Positions 51,743-61,062 of a DNA stretch of 64,000 nucleotides are shown in pieces. The position numbers were made by a program, and so were the translations under genes. The stretch comes from VXYL01 sp965116935 (GTDB lineage: Bacteria; Pseudomonadota; Gammaproteobacteria; Pseudomonadales; Azotimanducaceae), in the NCBI GenBank assembly GCA_965116935.1, contig OZ220737.1, positions 1,550,001 to 1,614,000 of the forward strand. Direction: 5' to 3'. Below the pieces are notes generated by a model. It worked only from the letters and a program-made list of their open reading frames with translations, made no database searches and had not been told where the DNA came from. Within the stretch, counting starts at the first letter, position 1; every line of letters starts with the position of its first letter.

Positions 51743-53554
51743 TTAGGGCGTTTGTTCGCTGCCGCCGCTTTCTGCGGCGGTCGCTGTCAGTGGATGCGGC
51801 ACCAGCGGTCGTTGCGGCAGGTCTCCACTTGGTCGCTTGACCGTGATGTCTTCGAACAGCAGAGAGGGCACGACCACCGAATACGTGGTTGGGGTGCCGA
51901 CGATGCCGCCCATGCCCGGCATTGCCGCCAAGGCCGGGAGCGGGAAGAACACTAGATCGTGCCGCGTTGTCGCGTCTGAGGCGGCGACGATGTCGCGGAA
52001 AGTCGCCTCCGTGACGCCCGACAGCACGGCGGTGCGAGTCAGCTCTTCGCGGCCGTCCGGGTACACGCGGTAGGCGGCGAGCAGGGGCTGGACGCTGGCG
52101 CCTTCGCCGCCCATGCCCGGCAACGAACTCGGCTGCATGGCACCCATGGCAAGGCGTGCCGCCGAACTGCCGATGCGCCGCACCACCAGCGCATGGTCGA
52201 GGTCTCGCTCGGCGGCAAGCAACATGAGCTCTTCGTGCAGTTCTTCCTCGCCGAAGCCGCCGCGGGCTTCGATGAAGAGATTGCCGGGGGAAGGAGTCTC
52301 GCCACGACGGCTGCCCGTGCTTGCGGCAATGCCCGGCACCGGCACGCGGGTCGCCAGCAGCGTCTTGAGCACGCCTCGCTCGATCAACGACACGCGCCGC
52401 GCCGGCACGCCATCGTCGTCCACGGTATAGGTGCCGACGAGCGGCGGTGCCCTTTCGTCGGCACTGGCGCGGCTTGCGGTGGGATCGTTGACGACAGCAA
52501 GGAAGCGTGGAAGCACGCGGGCGTTCAGCCGATCCAGGAATGGATTGCCCAGCACCGAGGTCATCATGGAGCGCATGCGGGGGTTCTCCACCATCGGCAT
52601 TCTGAGCGCCACCAATCTCGGAGCCAGCACTTGGTTCACGAGTTCCGCCGCCGCCTGCCCCTCGAACAGCACCGGGCCCGTGTAGCGGTCGAGATATGGC
52701 GCATCGCGTCTGTCGACGAGTCGGATGGCCATCTGCTGCGCTTGGGCGCTGAGGGCTTGTGGCTCGGGAATGCCTGCCCAAGAGCGGCCGTAGGCGGTCA
52801 CGAAGTCCTGAAGTTCCGTCCCGTCGGCAGCCTGTACTGCGGCCAGCGCTTCCACCTGCACGGAGTGGCGATCGACGATGAAGGCCGAGCCCTCGCTGTC
52901 GACGAAGTAGGTGCGCGACTGCTGTGTATTCGCCCGCACTTCCGACATGCCGAGTTCCGGCATTCCCCGGAAGGCAGCGGACACGGCGAGGGCCATCTCC
53001 TCGGATCGACCCGAGGCAATGCCCCCCGGATCCCGGCCATCGTATCGATGCGGCTCCTCGCGGCTGAAGTCGGCCACCTCCTCGATCCGGGTGCGGTTCT
53101 GCAATGCGGCGGTCTTGCCGGATAGGTCGTTTACGGCCTGCTTGTAGGCGCGGTCGGTGGCAAGCCAGATTTGCCGCCGCAGGGCGTCGTAATCCTCGCC
53201 AAGCGGCAGCGCCGCGCGCACCGTGCGCGACGGGCTCGCCCCGACGTAGTTGCTGTTGTCGAAGTCGTGGCTGCCGACGCGCAGCTCCACGACGAGTTGA
53301 CGGCTTGCGCCGGTGCCTCGATTGAGGAGGCTGCCGAGGCTGGCGTTGGCGCGCTCGCTCGCGACATCGAAAACGCGGTAGGCGATGAAATACGGCCCCT
53401 GGGCACCCTCGAGCTTCAGCGACTGCATCGACCGCGCCATCTCGTCGCGCAAGGCCTGCATCACGACATCGTCTTCACCGAGCGCGGCCGTCTCGGCTGC
53501 AGGCGCTCCGGCGAACGCAAGGCAGAACGCCGCGATGGCGAGGCGCCGGCTCAT
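51743..53554 (-). CDS. Exported TldE/PmbA-like protein lacking the zinc motif
   Basis: 603 residues with an N-terminal signal peptide (RRLAIAAFCLAFAGAPAAE). It has TldD/PmbA family features (VLFEGQAAAELV, FFPLPALAAMPGMGG), but where the active partner has HEILGH this protein reads VNQVLAPRLV, so both zinc-binding His residues are missing. It overlaps the upstream HEILGH-containing gene by 4 bp, so the two probably form a catalytic/non-catalytic heterodimer similar to TldD-TldE, but periplasmic. Confidence 0.85.
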   Translation of the reverse strand: MSRRLAIAAFCLAFAGAPAAETAALGEDDVVMQALRDEMARSMQSLKLEGAQGPYFIAYRVFDVASERANASLGSLLNRGTGASRQLVVELRVGSHDFDNSNYVGASPSRTVRAALPLGEDYDALRRQIWLATDRAYKQAVNDLSGKTAALQNRTRIEEVADFSREEPHRYDGRDPGGIASGRSEEMALAVSAAFRGMPELGMSEVRANTQQSRTYFVDSEGSAFIVDRHSVQVEALAAVQAADGTELQDFVTAYGRSWAGIPEPQALSAQAQQMAIRLVDRRDAPYLDRYTGPVLFEGQAAAELVNQVLAPRLVALRMPMVENPRMRSMMTSVLGNPFLDRLNARVLPRFLAVVNDPTASRASADERAPPLVGTYTVDDDGVPARRVSLIERGVLKTLLATRVPVPGIAASTGSRRGETPSPGNLFIEARGGFGEEELHEELMLLAAERDLDHALVVRRIGSSAARLAMGAMQPSSLPGMGGEGASVQPLLAAYRVYPDGREELTRTAVLSGVTEATFRDIVAASDATTRHDLVFFPLPALAAMPGMGGIVGTPTTYSVVVPSLLFEDITVKRPSGDLPQRPLVPHPLTATAAESGGSEQTP

Positions 53555-55293
53555 CGTGCATCTCCATGGGCGTGTGCGGCATGGAAGGCGAATCCAGGCG
53601 GAGGGAGGATCGGCAGCCGACCTTGCGGAGTCGCCTTCTTCTGCACCTCGATCTGCGCGACGAGGATCGACGGGGATATGGCCGCCACCGGCACCAGCCC
53701 CGACTCCGCACCGCAGGTGCCGTTGAATACCGCGAGTTCGCCACCGCCGGCGACGATGCGACTGAAGGTGGTAAGCGGCGTGCCGATCAAGTCCGCCCCC
53801 CGCACCAGTTCCTCCGATCCGTCGGGATGGATGCGATACACCATGGTCGGCGTGACGTTGAAGGAGTTCGGAATCGACCGGCCCGTGAATGTGTAGCCGC
53901 CTTCGATGCGGTCGAAGAAGAGGCCAAAAGGCTTGTCCTCGCGCGCAACGGCTTCGAGGAGCATGGCCTTGAGCTCGCTGCGGGTATGCCTGTCCGCCAC
54001 GTCCACGAACAGGTTCGACTGCCGCGCCACCGTTCGATAGCCCGTGTTCTTGCGGCCGTGGCCGTTCGACTTGGGGAATCCCTCGATGGGGATCCGTCCC
54101 ATGAGGAAGCCGGTCAGGATGCCGTTTTCGATCACCGGCACGCGGCGCGCCTTCACTCCTTCGTTGTCGAACCGATACGAGCCCACGAGGTCGTTGCCGG
54201 CAACCTGAGTGACGGTGGGGTCGAAGTACACGGAGAAGTTCTCTGGCAGCACCGACTGACCCACCATGCGGCGGAACGTCTGTCCATCGCGCACGCTCTT
54301 CTGCCGGTGTCCCTCCAGCCGATGCCCGAGAATCTCGTGGAAGAAGACTCCGCTCGCTGGCCCTGAGAGGATGGCAGGCCCAGCGTAGGGCTCCACGAGG
54401 GGGGCGGTTCTTAAGGCCTCGAGTTCCGCCACCATGTCATGCACGGTCGCCATCACCTCCTCGTCCGGTGGCAGGCCGTCGGGGCTGAGGGCGAAGAACT
54501 GCTCCGAGCGCGGCAGCACCATGCCGTCGTCGGCCCGGGTCGTGGCGGAGATGGAGATGCGGTAGAAGGTGTTGGCGGTGCGAATGGCGGAGCCTTCGCT
54601 GTTGACGTACCAGCGTGTCTCCGCGTCGGCCCAGACCAGCGCATTGGCCGAGAGGATGTGCTTGGATGCGCGGAACGGCGCGGTGTACTTGCGCACCTTC
54701 GCTTCCCATGCGGCGCGATCCACGTCGAGCGACACCAGCTCTTCTGTGGCGCGCTCGGGACCGTGCTCGGAGAAGTCGCCGGCTTGGTCCTCGGCCGCGA
54801 CCGTTACCTGCACGTCTGCCTTGACTTGCGTGAAACGCTCGCTCGCCTGCTTGTATTCGTGGTCGGTCCAGCGCCAAAGCATGGCGCGGAGCGCCTCGGT
54901 GTCCGACACGGGCGCTTGCATCCGCACCCGCTGGCGCGGCATCGCGCCACCACGGCGCAGCTCATGGGTGTTGTCGAGTTTCGGGCTGCCCACCCTGAGG
55001 TCGATGTCGAGACCGCGCTGTTCCGATTCGTTCCAGCCCCCCACGGCGCCGAACGAGCCGTACACGCTCACCACCTTGTCTTCGGTGATTTCGTAGCTCA
55101 GGAAATAGACGGGGTCGGGCTGCTCGACCAGCACCTCGAGCGAGCGCCGAAGCTCGCCTTCCATCGTCTCGAGCGTGTCGGGCCACGCCCCCAGCGCGAG
55201 CCAGGCCATTCCCAGCGTTGCCAGAAAACGCCAGCGACGCACCGGGGTGCGAGGCCCCGCGAGCGCCCGCTTGAGTCGTTCGCGTCGAGCCAT
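53551..55293 (-). CDS. Exported TldD-like zinc metallopeptidase
   Basis: 580 residues. An N-terminal hydrophobic segment (WRFLATLGMAWLALGAWPD, about residues 21-39) acts as a signal peptide or anchor. The TldD zinc motif HEILGHRLEGHRQK is intact at about residue 325, followed by NDLVGSYRFDNEGVKARR and GGYTFTGRSIPNSFNVTP, typical of the family. TldD peptidases work on partially unfolded proteins or modified peptides; an exported pair is unusual compared with the cytosolic E. coli one. Substrate unknown. Confidence 0.88.
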   Translation of the reverse strand: MARRERLKRALAGPRTPVRRWRFLATLGMAWLALGAWPDTLETMEGELRRSLEVLVEQPDPVYFLSYEITEDKVVSVYGSFGAVGGWNESEQRGLDIDLRVGSPKLDNTHELRRGGAMPRQRVRMQAPVSDTEALRAMLWRWTDHEYKQASERFTQVKADVQVTVAAEDQAGDFSEHGPERATEELVSLDVDRAAWEAKVRKYTAPFRASKHILSANALVWADAETRWYVNSEGSAIRTANTFYRISISATTRADDGMVLPRSEQFFALSPDGLPPDEEVMATVHDMVAELEALRTAPLVEPYAGPAILSGPASGVFFHEILGHRLEGHRQKSVRDGQTFRRMVGQSVLPENFSVYFDPTVTQVAGNDLVGSYRFDNEGVKARRVPVIENGILTGFLMGRIPIEGFPKSNGHGRKNTGYRTVARQSNLFVDVADRHTRSELKAMLLEAVAREDKPFGLFFDRIEGGYTFTGRSIPNSFNVTPTMVYRIHPDGSEELVRGADLIGTPLTTFSRIVAGGGELAVFNGTCGAESGLVPVAAISPSILVAQIEVQKKATPQGRLPILPPPGFAFHAAHAHGDAR

Positions 55294-55401
55294 TGGTGCC
55301 CCTTGCTATCGGTGAGTTGACGGGCGCGAGCATACAGAAGCCGGCAAGGCACACGCCGCTTACAATCGCCGTGCCGGTGGCAATGGGAGACGGAGCGGAA
55401 C

Positions 55402-56391
55402 ATGGGTCGCGATGCGGACGAAGCCGAAGTCGAGGACGCAGCGCTGCCGAGCGATGTATTCGACATGCCCGAGCTTGCCGAAACCGAGGCCGTGGTTTCC
55501 CCAGCCGAGGCACGCTTCTTCATCGACAACGGGTTTCTCGTCAAGCGGGGGCTTGTCGATGCGGCGGCGCTGGGCGAGGGCATGGATCGCGTGTGGACGC
55601 ATTTCGGTGAGCGGGTGCCGATGGCCGATGGGGTGCCGGCAGTGGATCGGGAGCAGCCAGACAGCTGGCGAAGCCCCGAGTGGGGTGAGATGCCGCTGGC
55701 GGACACATCCGGGGCGTTCGAGGGGCGGCAGCGAGTGGTTTACTCCGGCACCACCGTGAAGCTGCACGAACTCGGTGCCGCGAGCTTCCTTAAGCGACTT
55801 GTGCCGAATCATCCGGCAGTGCGCGGCGTGGCCGAGGCGCTACTCGGGCCCGATCTGCGTCCGAGCACACGCACGCGAGGGGTGTACGCGATCTTCCCCA
55901 GCGAAAGCCCGGCCGTTGGCCGGCTCGGCCCGCACACGGATCAGGTGTGTCAGCAGCTCAACGTCTGCGTCTATCTCGACGACGTGCCGCCTCGCAGCGG
56001 CGGCTTCACGGTGTATCCGGGTAGCCACCGCATCATGTTTCAGGCGCACGAAACGGAGGCGAACTGGTCGCCGCACACGGGCTACCGAGACGCGATCCGC
56101 AAGGTCGCGAAAGAGATTCGCCCGGTCGAGTTCGCGGGCCCGGCCGGCACGGCGATCTTCTGGCACGGCCGCACCGTGCATTCTTCCGGCATCCACACCG
56201 GCGATCGCATCCGCTGGGCCGTCTTCGCCGATTTCACCCAGAACCGCGAGACACTCTCTCCCGACGAACACCGCGCCGTCGGCCAGTTCGAATGGTTCAA
56301 GGACACCGAACTCTTCCGCCAGGATGCGCCGGTGAGCGAAGACATGTGGCGCGGGTGGAACGTGACGAGGCTTGCCGGCGACGAGGAGTGA
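55402..56391 (+). CDS. Phytanoyl-CoA dioxygenase family protein (PhyH), copy 2
   Basis: 329 residues. Iron site HTDQVCQQLNVCVYLDD (His and Asp), YPGSHRIMF, distal His in GRTVHSSGIHTGDRIRW with the 2-oxoglutarate Arg. No close sequence similarity to PhyH copy 1 by eye, so probably a different substrate. A region of tandem dyads follows its stop codon. Confidence 0.9.
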   Translation: MGRDADEAEVEDAALPSDVFDMPELAETEAVVSPAEARFFIDNGFLVKRGLVDAAALGEGMDRVWTHFGERVPMADGVPAVDREQPDSWRSPEWGEMPLADTSGAFEGRQRVVYSGTTVKLHELGAASFLKRLVPNHPAVRGVAEALLGPDLRPSTRTRGVYAIFPSESPAVGRLGPHTDQVCQQLNVCVYLDDVPPRSGGFTVYPGSHRIMFQAHETEANWSPHTGYRDAIRKVAKEIRPVEFAGPAGTAIFWHGRTVHSSGIHTGDRIRWAVFADFTQNRETLSPDEHRAVGQFEWFKDTELFRQDAPVSEDMWRGWNVTRLAGDEE

Positions 56392-56470
56392 CCGCAAGTG
56401 GCAGTGCGTTGCCCCGAAGGCCGGTTCCCACCAGACGACCGCCTGGACTGGCGGAAGTTCGAGCCACTGA

Positions 56471-56730
56471 TCGGGCCACAACAGGCTTTGCGGCCCACAT
56501 TCGGTCAAAAGTGGTACACAAACCTGTTTGTGGCCCACTCGTGGGCCACAGCGGGCGTTGCGGCCCACATTCCACGAAAATGGCGCGCAACGTCACTTGT
56601 CCTTCGCAGGTGACGGACAAACCCGTTTGCGCTTCACTTTTTCCACGAAAGTGAAGCGCAAGTCCATTTGTAGCCCGCAAGTGAAGGACAAGCCTCTTTG
56701 TCCGCCATCCGTGGGGCACAAACGACCGCT
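56471..56730 (+). repeat. Tandem array of 30-bp dyads with 70-bp higher-order period
   Basis: Eight dyad units start at 56471, 56511, 56541, 56580, 56610, 56651, 56681 and 56711 (spacings 40, 30, 39, 30, 41, 30, 30). Each 30-bp unit reads roughly GTGGGCCACAA-N4-TTTGTGGCCCAC; alternate units carry a 10-bp spacer like ATTCCACGAA, giving a 70-bp repeat. Arms also pair with the neighbouring unit, e.g. TTGCGCTTCACTTT (56627-56640) with AAAGTGAAGCGCAA (56648-56661), and TGTGGCCCAC with GTGGGCCACA around 56538. Units differ in sequence, yet most keep pairing. No protein can be assigned. The region 56392-56470 holds nothing recognisable. Confidence 0.75.
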
Positions 56731-57771
56731 TCAAGCCACCTGGAACCCGTGCTGTTTCACGTGATACGGCCCGTCCATGCGCTGGGTGGTCTTGTATAGC
56801 TCGTAGCGGCCGTCTCCGGCCACGTCCTTTACGCTGGCGAGGAGGGCTTGCTGTTCTTGGGGCGGCATTTCGGTGAAGCTGCGCGCCGTGGCGCAGTTTT
56901 CGACGAGTTCGTCCATGGCGGTGATGCCGACGACGATGGAGGAGACCGGCTGGCTCAGGGCGTAGCTGATGCAGGTCTCGGCAGTGAGGCCGGCCTGGCC
57001 GGTGATGACGCCGCCGCCCAGAGTCTTCATGCCGATTACGCCGGCGTCGCGGGCCACGCACTGTGGCACGATTTCCTTGCGGAAGCTGCGGAAGTGGGTG
57101 TCCATCATGTTGATGGGCATCTGCACCGTCTCCCAGTCGAACGGTTTGTCGAGCATGGCCTGGTGGATGCGCGGGTCGCGGTGGCCGGTGAAGCCGATGT
57201 GGCGAATCTTGCCGGCCTCCTTCGCCTCGATGGCGGCCCGAATACCGCCTTGCTCGAACACCCAGTCGGGGTCGTTGTCATAGACGATCTCGTGGAACTG
57301 CCACAGATCAAGGTAGTCCGTCTTGAGCCGGGTGAGGCTCTCGTCGATGCAGCGCATGGCGCCTTCGTAGTCGCGGTCGCAACCCTTGGTCATCAGGAAG
57401 ACCTTCTCGCGGCGGCTCGGCTCTCGGAGCGCCTTGCCCATGACGATCTCGCTGCCGCCGTCGTGATAGTCCCAGGCGTTGTCGAAGAAGGTCATGCCCT
57501 CGTCGATGGCCGCGTGCATGATGCGTATCGCCTCGGCCTCGTCCTGCGAGGCGGCATAGCCGATGTGCCAGCCGCCAAGGCAAAGCACGGCAACCTGGGC
57601 TTCTGTTTTGCCGAGTCGCCGGGTGGGCAATCCAGAGCTGGAGCTGCCCTCGGCGGCCAGCGGCGCCGCGAGCGCCACTGCTGCCGCCCCGCGGATCGAG
57701 TTGCCGACGAACTCGCGGCGCGTCAGCTCGGTTCCAGCACCCGGGGTCTCATGCTCTCGTTCCCCTGCCAT
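56731..57771 (-). CDS. Aldo/keto reductase with Tat-type signal
   Basis: 346 residues from MAGEREHETPGAG, behind a strong AGGAGGG ribosome-binding site. N-terminal TRREFVGNSIRGAAAVALAAP is a twin-arginine signal. The AKR tetrad is visible: Asp and Tyr in FFDNAWDYHDGG, Lys in FLMTKGC, His in WQFHEI. NADPH site region VVGITAMDELVENCATAR. Exported AKRs of this type are found in many environmental bacteria; substrate unknown. Divergent from the M28 peptidase. Confidence 0.9.
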   Translation of the reverse strand: MAGEREHETPGAGTELTRREFVGNSIRGAAAVALAAPLAAEGSSSSGLPTRRLGKTEAQVAVLCLGGWHIGYAASQDEAEAIRIMHAAIDEGMTFFDNAWDYHDGGSEIVMGKALREPSRREKVFLMTKGCDRDYEGAMRCIDESLTRLKTDYLDLWQFHEIVYDNDPDWVFEQGGIRAAIEAKEAGKIRHIGFTGHRDPRIHQAMLDKPFDWETVQMPINMMDTHFRSFRKEIVPQCVARDAGVIGMKTLGGGVITGQAGLTAETCISYALSQPVSSIVVGITAMDELVENCATARSFTEMPPQEQQALLASVKDVAGDGRYELYKTTQRMDGPYHVKQHGFQVA

Positions 57772-57909
57772 GGCATTCCCTCCTTGGTCCGGCCGGCGAA
57801 TGCGGCTCACTATAGCCCGGCGAAACCGGCGGGACGACATGCGCTGCCGTATCATCGCCCACCGTTGTCGCGCTCTTGACCAGGTAACTCTCCCCGCAAG
57901 GAATCCACA

Positions 57910-60123
57910 ATGCTGAAACGAACTGCGTTGGCGCTGGCGCTCGCTCTTGCCCCGCAAGCCCTTGGCGATGAAAGCCCCATCAAAGGATTCACGGAGGCGG
58001 GGGCCGAAGCACAGCGTCTGCTCGAGGCCGAGTTCGACAGCTACGTCCGCGCCCAAGACCTGCAAGGCTGGATGCATGAGCTGGCGGCCGAACCGCACCA
58101 TGCCGGCTCCGAGCACGGCCGCCGCAACGTCGAGACCATGCAGCGCCTGTTCACCGAATGGGGCTACGAAACCAACGTCGCCAGCTACGAGGTGTTGCTG
58201 CCCACACCCAACACCCGGCGGCTGGAAATGCTCGAGCCGCATCCGTTCGTGGCGAGCCTCACCGAGCGCAGCGTCGAGGGAGACGCAAGCAGCGCATCGC
58301 AGGACCTCCTGCCGCCCTACAACTCCTTCTCGCCGGATGGCGACGTGACCGCCGAGCTCGTGTACGTCAACTACGGCACCCGCGAGGACCACGAACTCCT
58401 CGCCCGCCACGGCGTGAGCCTGGAAGGCAAGATCGCCATCGTTCGCTACGGCCGCATTTTTCGAGGTTTGAAGCCGAAGATGGCCGCCGAATACGGTGCC
58501 ATCGGCTGCATCATGTACTCCGACCCCGCCGACGACGGCTATGCGCGGGGCGAGGTCTATCCCGTCGGCGGCTACAAGAACGACAGCGGCGTGCAGCGCG
58601 GCTCCGTCATGGATCTCGCCCTTCACACAGGTGATCTGCTCACGCCCGGGTGGGCGGCAGTCGCTGGCGCGGAACGTCTCGCCCGGGACCAAGCGCCGGC
58701 AATGGCGCCGATTCCCACGTTGCCCATCTCCTATGCCGACGCCCAGCCCCTGCTCGATGCCATCGAAGGCGAAATCGCGCCCGCCGAGTGGCGCGGCGGG
58801 CTGCCCATCACTTACCGCATCGGGCCGGGCCCGGCCAAGGTGCGCCTGACGGTGCGGTTCGACTGGAACACGGTCACCGTCAGCAATGTCGTGGCCCGGC
58901 TTGACGGTGCCGTGTGGCCGGACCAGTGGGTCATGCGTGGCAATCATCACGACGGCTGGAACCATGGTGCCGCGGACCCCCTCTCCGGCATCGTCGCGCT
59001 CCTGGCCGAGGCACAGGCCATCGCCAAGCTCGACCGCCGTCCGGCGCGTACGGTGCTGTTCGCCGCCTGGGACTCCGAGGAACACGGCCTCATGGGCTCC
59101 ACCGAATGGGCCGAGGAGAACGCCCAGGAGCTGCGCGAGAAGCTGGTGCTCTACAGCAACACCGACGGCATGAGTCGGGGCTTCGTGCGCGTCGGCGGCA
59201 GCCCTTCGCTGGCCGGCTTCTTCAACGAGGTGCAGCGGGACGTGCAGGATCCGCAGACCGGGCTGTCGGTGGCGGATCGCGTTCGTGCCCGCATCCTGGC
59301 CACCGGCGACGAGGCGGCACGCACGGAACTCGACAAATCGGGCCGGCTACCGATGGGTGCGCTCGGCTCGGGTTCCGACTACACGCCGTTCCTGCAGCAC
59401 CTCGGCATCGCCTCCGCCAATCTCTCCATCGGCGGCGAGGGGCGGGGCAGCAGTTACCACACGAGCTACGACACCATCGAGCACTACGAGCGTTTCGTGG
59501 ACCCCGGCTACACCTACGGCGTGGTGCTGGCACAGGTGGCTGGTCGCACCACGCTGCGCATGGCCAACGCGCGGCTTTTGCCGTTCGACTTCGGCGAGTT
59601 CGCTATGGCGGCGAAGGGCTATCTGGCCGATCTTGAACAACTCGCGGATGGCAAACGCCAGCAGACAGAGCGCAACAACCGCCTCATCACGAGCGGCCAG
59701 TTCGCGGCGGCGCTCGACCCCACCCGGGCGCTTGCGCCGCCGCCGCTGCGCGCCCCCGTGCCGCATTTCAACTTCGCCCCGATCCACAACGCGCTCGCCG
59801 CGTTGGACGCCGCCGTCGCCGAACAGTCCGCCATGCCCTCCATGGACGACGCCACGCTGGAACGCATCAACCAAGCCCTGCATACAGCCGAGCGCTTGCT
59901 GACGCGGGAAGAGGGATTGCCGGGACGCCCGTGGTATCGCCACCAAATCTACGCGCCCGGCAGGGACACTGGCTATGGTGCCAAGACGCTGCCGTGGGTG
60001 CGCGAAGCGATCGAACACCGCCGCTATGAAGACGTGCCGGCGGGGGTGGAAGCGATCGCGGCACGGATCAACGCCCTTGCAGAGCGAATGCGGCAAGTCG
60101 CCGAACTCGCGAAGGCCCCATAA
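57910..60123 (+). CDS. M28 family metallopeptidase (glutamate carboxypeptidase II-like), exported
   Basis: 737 residues with a signal peptide (LKRTALALALALAPQALG). Apical PA domain (about residues 150-280, with GKIAIVRYGRIFRG), then the M28 di-zinc site: HHDGWNHGAADPLSG, DSEEHGLMGSTEW, and the distal His in YHTSYDT. A C-terminal dimerisation-like domain closes the protein, as in human GCPII and transferrin receptor. Likely a periplasmic or secreted carboxypeptidase of acidic peptides. Confidence 0.93.
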   Translation: MLKRTALALALALAPQALGDESPIKGFTEAGAEAQRLLEAEFDSYVRAQDLQGWMHELAAEPHHAGSEHGRRNVETMQRLFTEWGYETNVASYEVLLPTPNTRRLEMLEPHPFVASLTERSVEGDASSASQDLLPPYNSFSPDGDVTAELVYVNYGTREDHELLARHGVSLEGKIAIVRYGRIFRGLKPKMAAEYGAIGCIMYSDPADDGYARGEVYPVGGYKNDSGVQRGSVMDLALHTGDLLTPGWAAVAGAERLARDQAPAMAPIPTLPISYADAQPLLDAIEGEIAPAEWRGGLPITYRIGPGPAKVRLTVRFDWNTVTVSNVVARLDGAVWPDQWVMRGNHHDGWNHGAADPLSGIVALLAEAQAIAKLDRRPARTVLFAAWDSEEHGLMGSTEWAEENAQELREKLVLYSNTDGMSRGFVRVGGSPSLAGFFNEVQRDVQDPQTGLSVADRVRARILATGDEAARTELDKSGRLPMGALGSGSDYTPFLQHLGIASANLSIGGEGRGSSYHTSYDTIEHYERFVDPGYTYGVVLAQVAGRTTLRMANARLLPFDFGEFAMAAKGYLADLEQLADGKRQQTERNNRLITSGQFAAALDPTRALAPPPLRAPVPHFNFAPIHNALAALDAAVAEQSAMPSMDDATLERINQALHTAERLLTREEGLPGRPWYRHQIYAPGRDTGYGAKTLPWVREAIEHRRYEDVPAGVEAIAARINALAERMRQVAELAKAP

Positions 60124-60133
60124 AGCCGTGGCA

Positions 60134-60937
60134 ATGCCCAAGTCGAGTGCCGGCCAGTCTTCCGACTCGAACCGCACATTGCCGGACCACGTTCGCCGCA
60201 ACCGTACCGCATGGCAGATCAACGCCGCTGACTATGTCGAGCCCGCCGAGCGCTCCTGGGCATCGGACGAACCGTACTGGGGCATCTGGCGCCTGCCCGA
60301 AAGCGAGCTCGGGCTCCTGCCGAACGATCTAACCGGCAAGCAGTGCCTCGAAATCGGCTGCGGCGCCGGCTATGTCTCCGCGTGGATGGCACGTCGCGGC
60401 GGCACCGCGGTGGGCATCGACCCAACCCCGAACCAACTTGCCACCGCCAAGCGCCTGCGCGCCGAACACGATCTGCCGGTTGCGCTGGTGGAAGGCTACG
60501 GCGAACGCCTCCCCTTCCCCGACAACACCTTCGATTTCGCCATCTCCGAATACGGCGCTGCCCTCTGGGCGGACCCCTACCAGTGGATTCCCGAAGCCGC
60601 CCGAGTCCTCCGCCCCGGCGCCGGACTCGTCTTCATGACCAACGCCGTCATCTCCGTAATCTGCATGCCCGACGCCGAAGAGGACGGGATGCAAACCGAA
60701 CTCCAACGCCCATACTTTGGCCTCCACAGCATCACCTGGCCCGACGAGGAAGCCGTGGAGTTCTATCTCCCCCACGGCAAATGGATCGACCTCCTGACAG
60801 CCAACGGCTTCGCCATCGAACGCCTCCTCGAACTCGGCGCACCCCCAAGCGCAAGCACGCGTTACACGTGGGCTGATCCGGAGTGGGCGCAGTCCTGGCC
60901 GAGCGAAGAGGCTTGGGTCGTGCGCTACAGCCCGTAG
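60134..60937 (+). CDS. Class I SAM-dependent methyltransferase
   Basis: 267 residues from MPKSSAGQSSDSN, 10 bp after the M28 stop. The SAM site CLEIGCGAGYVSAWMARRG, then VGIDPTPNQLATAKR, LPFPDNTFDFAISEYG, and EAARVLRPGAGLVFMT are classic. Substrate unknown. An in-frame GTG at 60128 is a possible earlier start. Confidence 0.9.
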   Translation: MPKSSAGQSSDSNRTLPDHVRRNRTAWQINAADYVEPAERSWASDEPYWGIWRLPESELGLLPNDLTGKQCLEIGCGAGYVSAWMARRGGTAVGIDPTPNQLATAKRLRAEHDLPVALVEGYGERLPFPDNTFDFAISEYGAALWADPYQWIPEAARVLRPGAGLVFMTNAVISVICMPDAEEDGMQTELQRPYFGLHSITWPDEEAVEFYLPHGKWIDLLTANGFAIERLLELGAPPSASTRYTWADPEWAQSWPSEEAWVVRYSP

Positions 60938-61062
60938 GGCGGCAGGTTGCGTTGTCCTGCCTTATTCAATCTCTCGACTTTCCCACGGGGAGCGAGGGGA
61001 GGGCCGTCGGAACCTTCCTGTAACCCTCCCTTCCGATTCCTATACGCAACGGTGCGGAACCA

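Noticed and set aside
56471..56730. CRISPR array
   Set aside because: The units are not identical repeats with unique spacers. They are diverged dyads of 30 bp with 0- or 10-bp spacers, and there are no cas genes.
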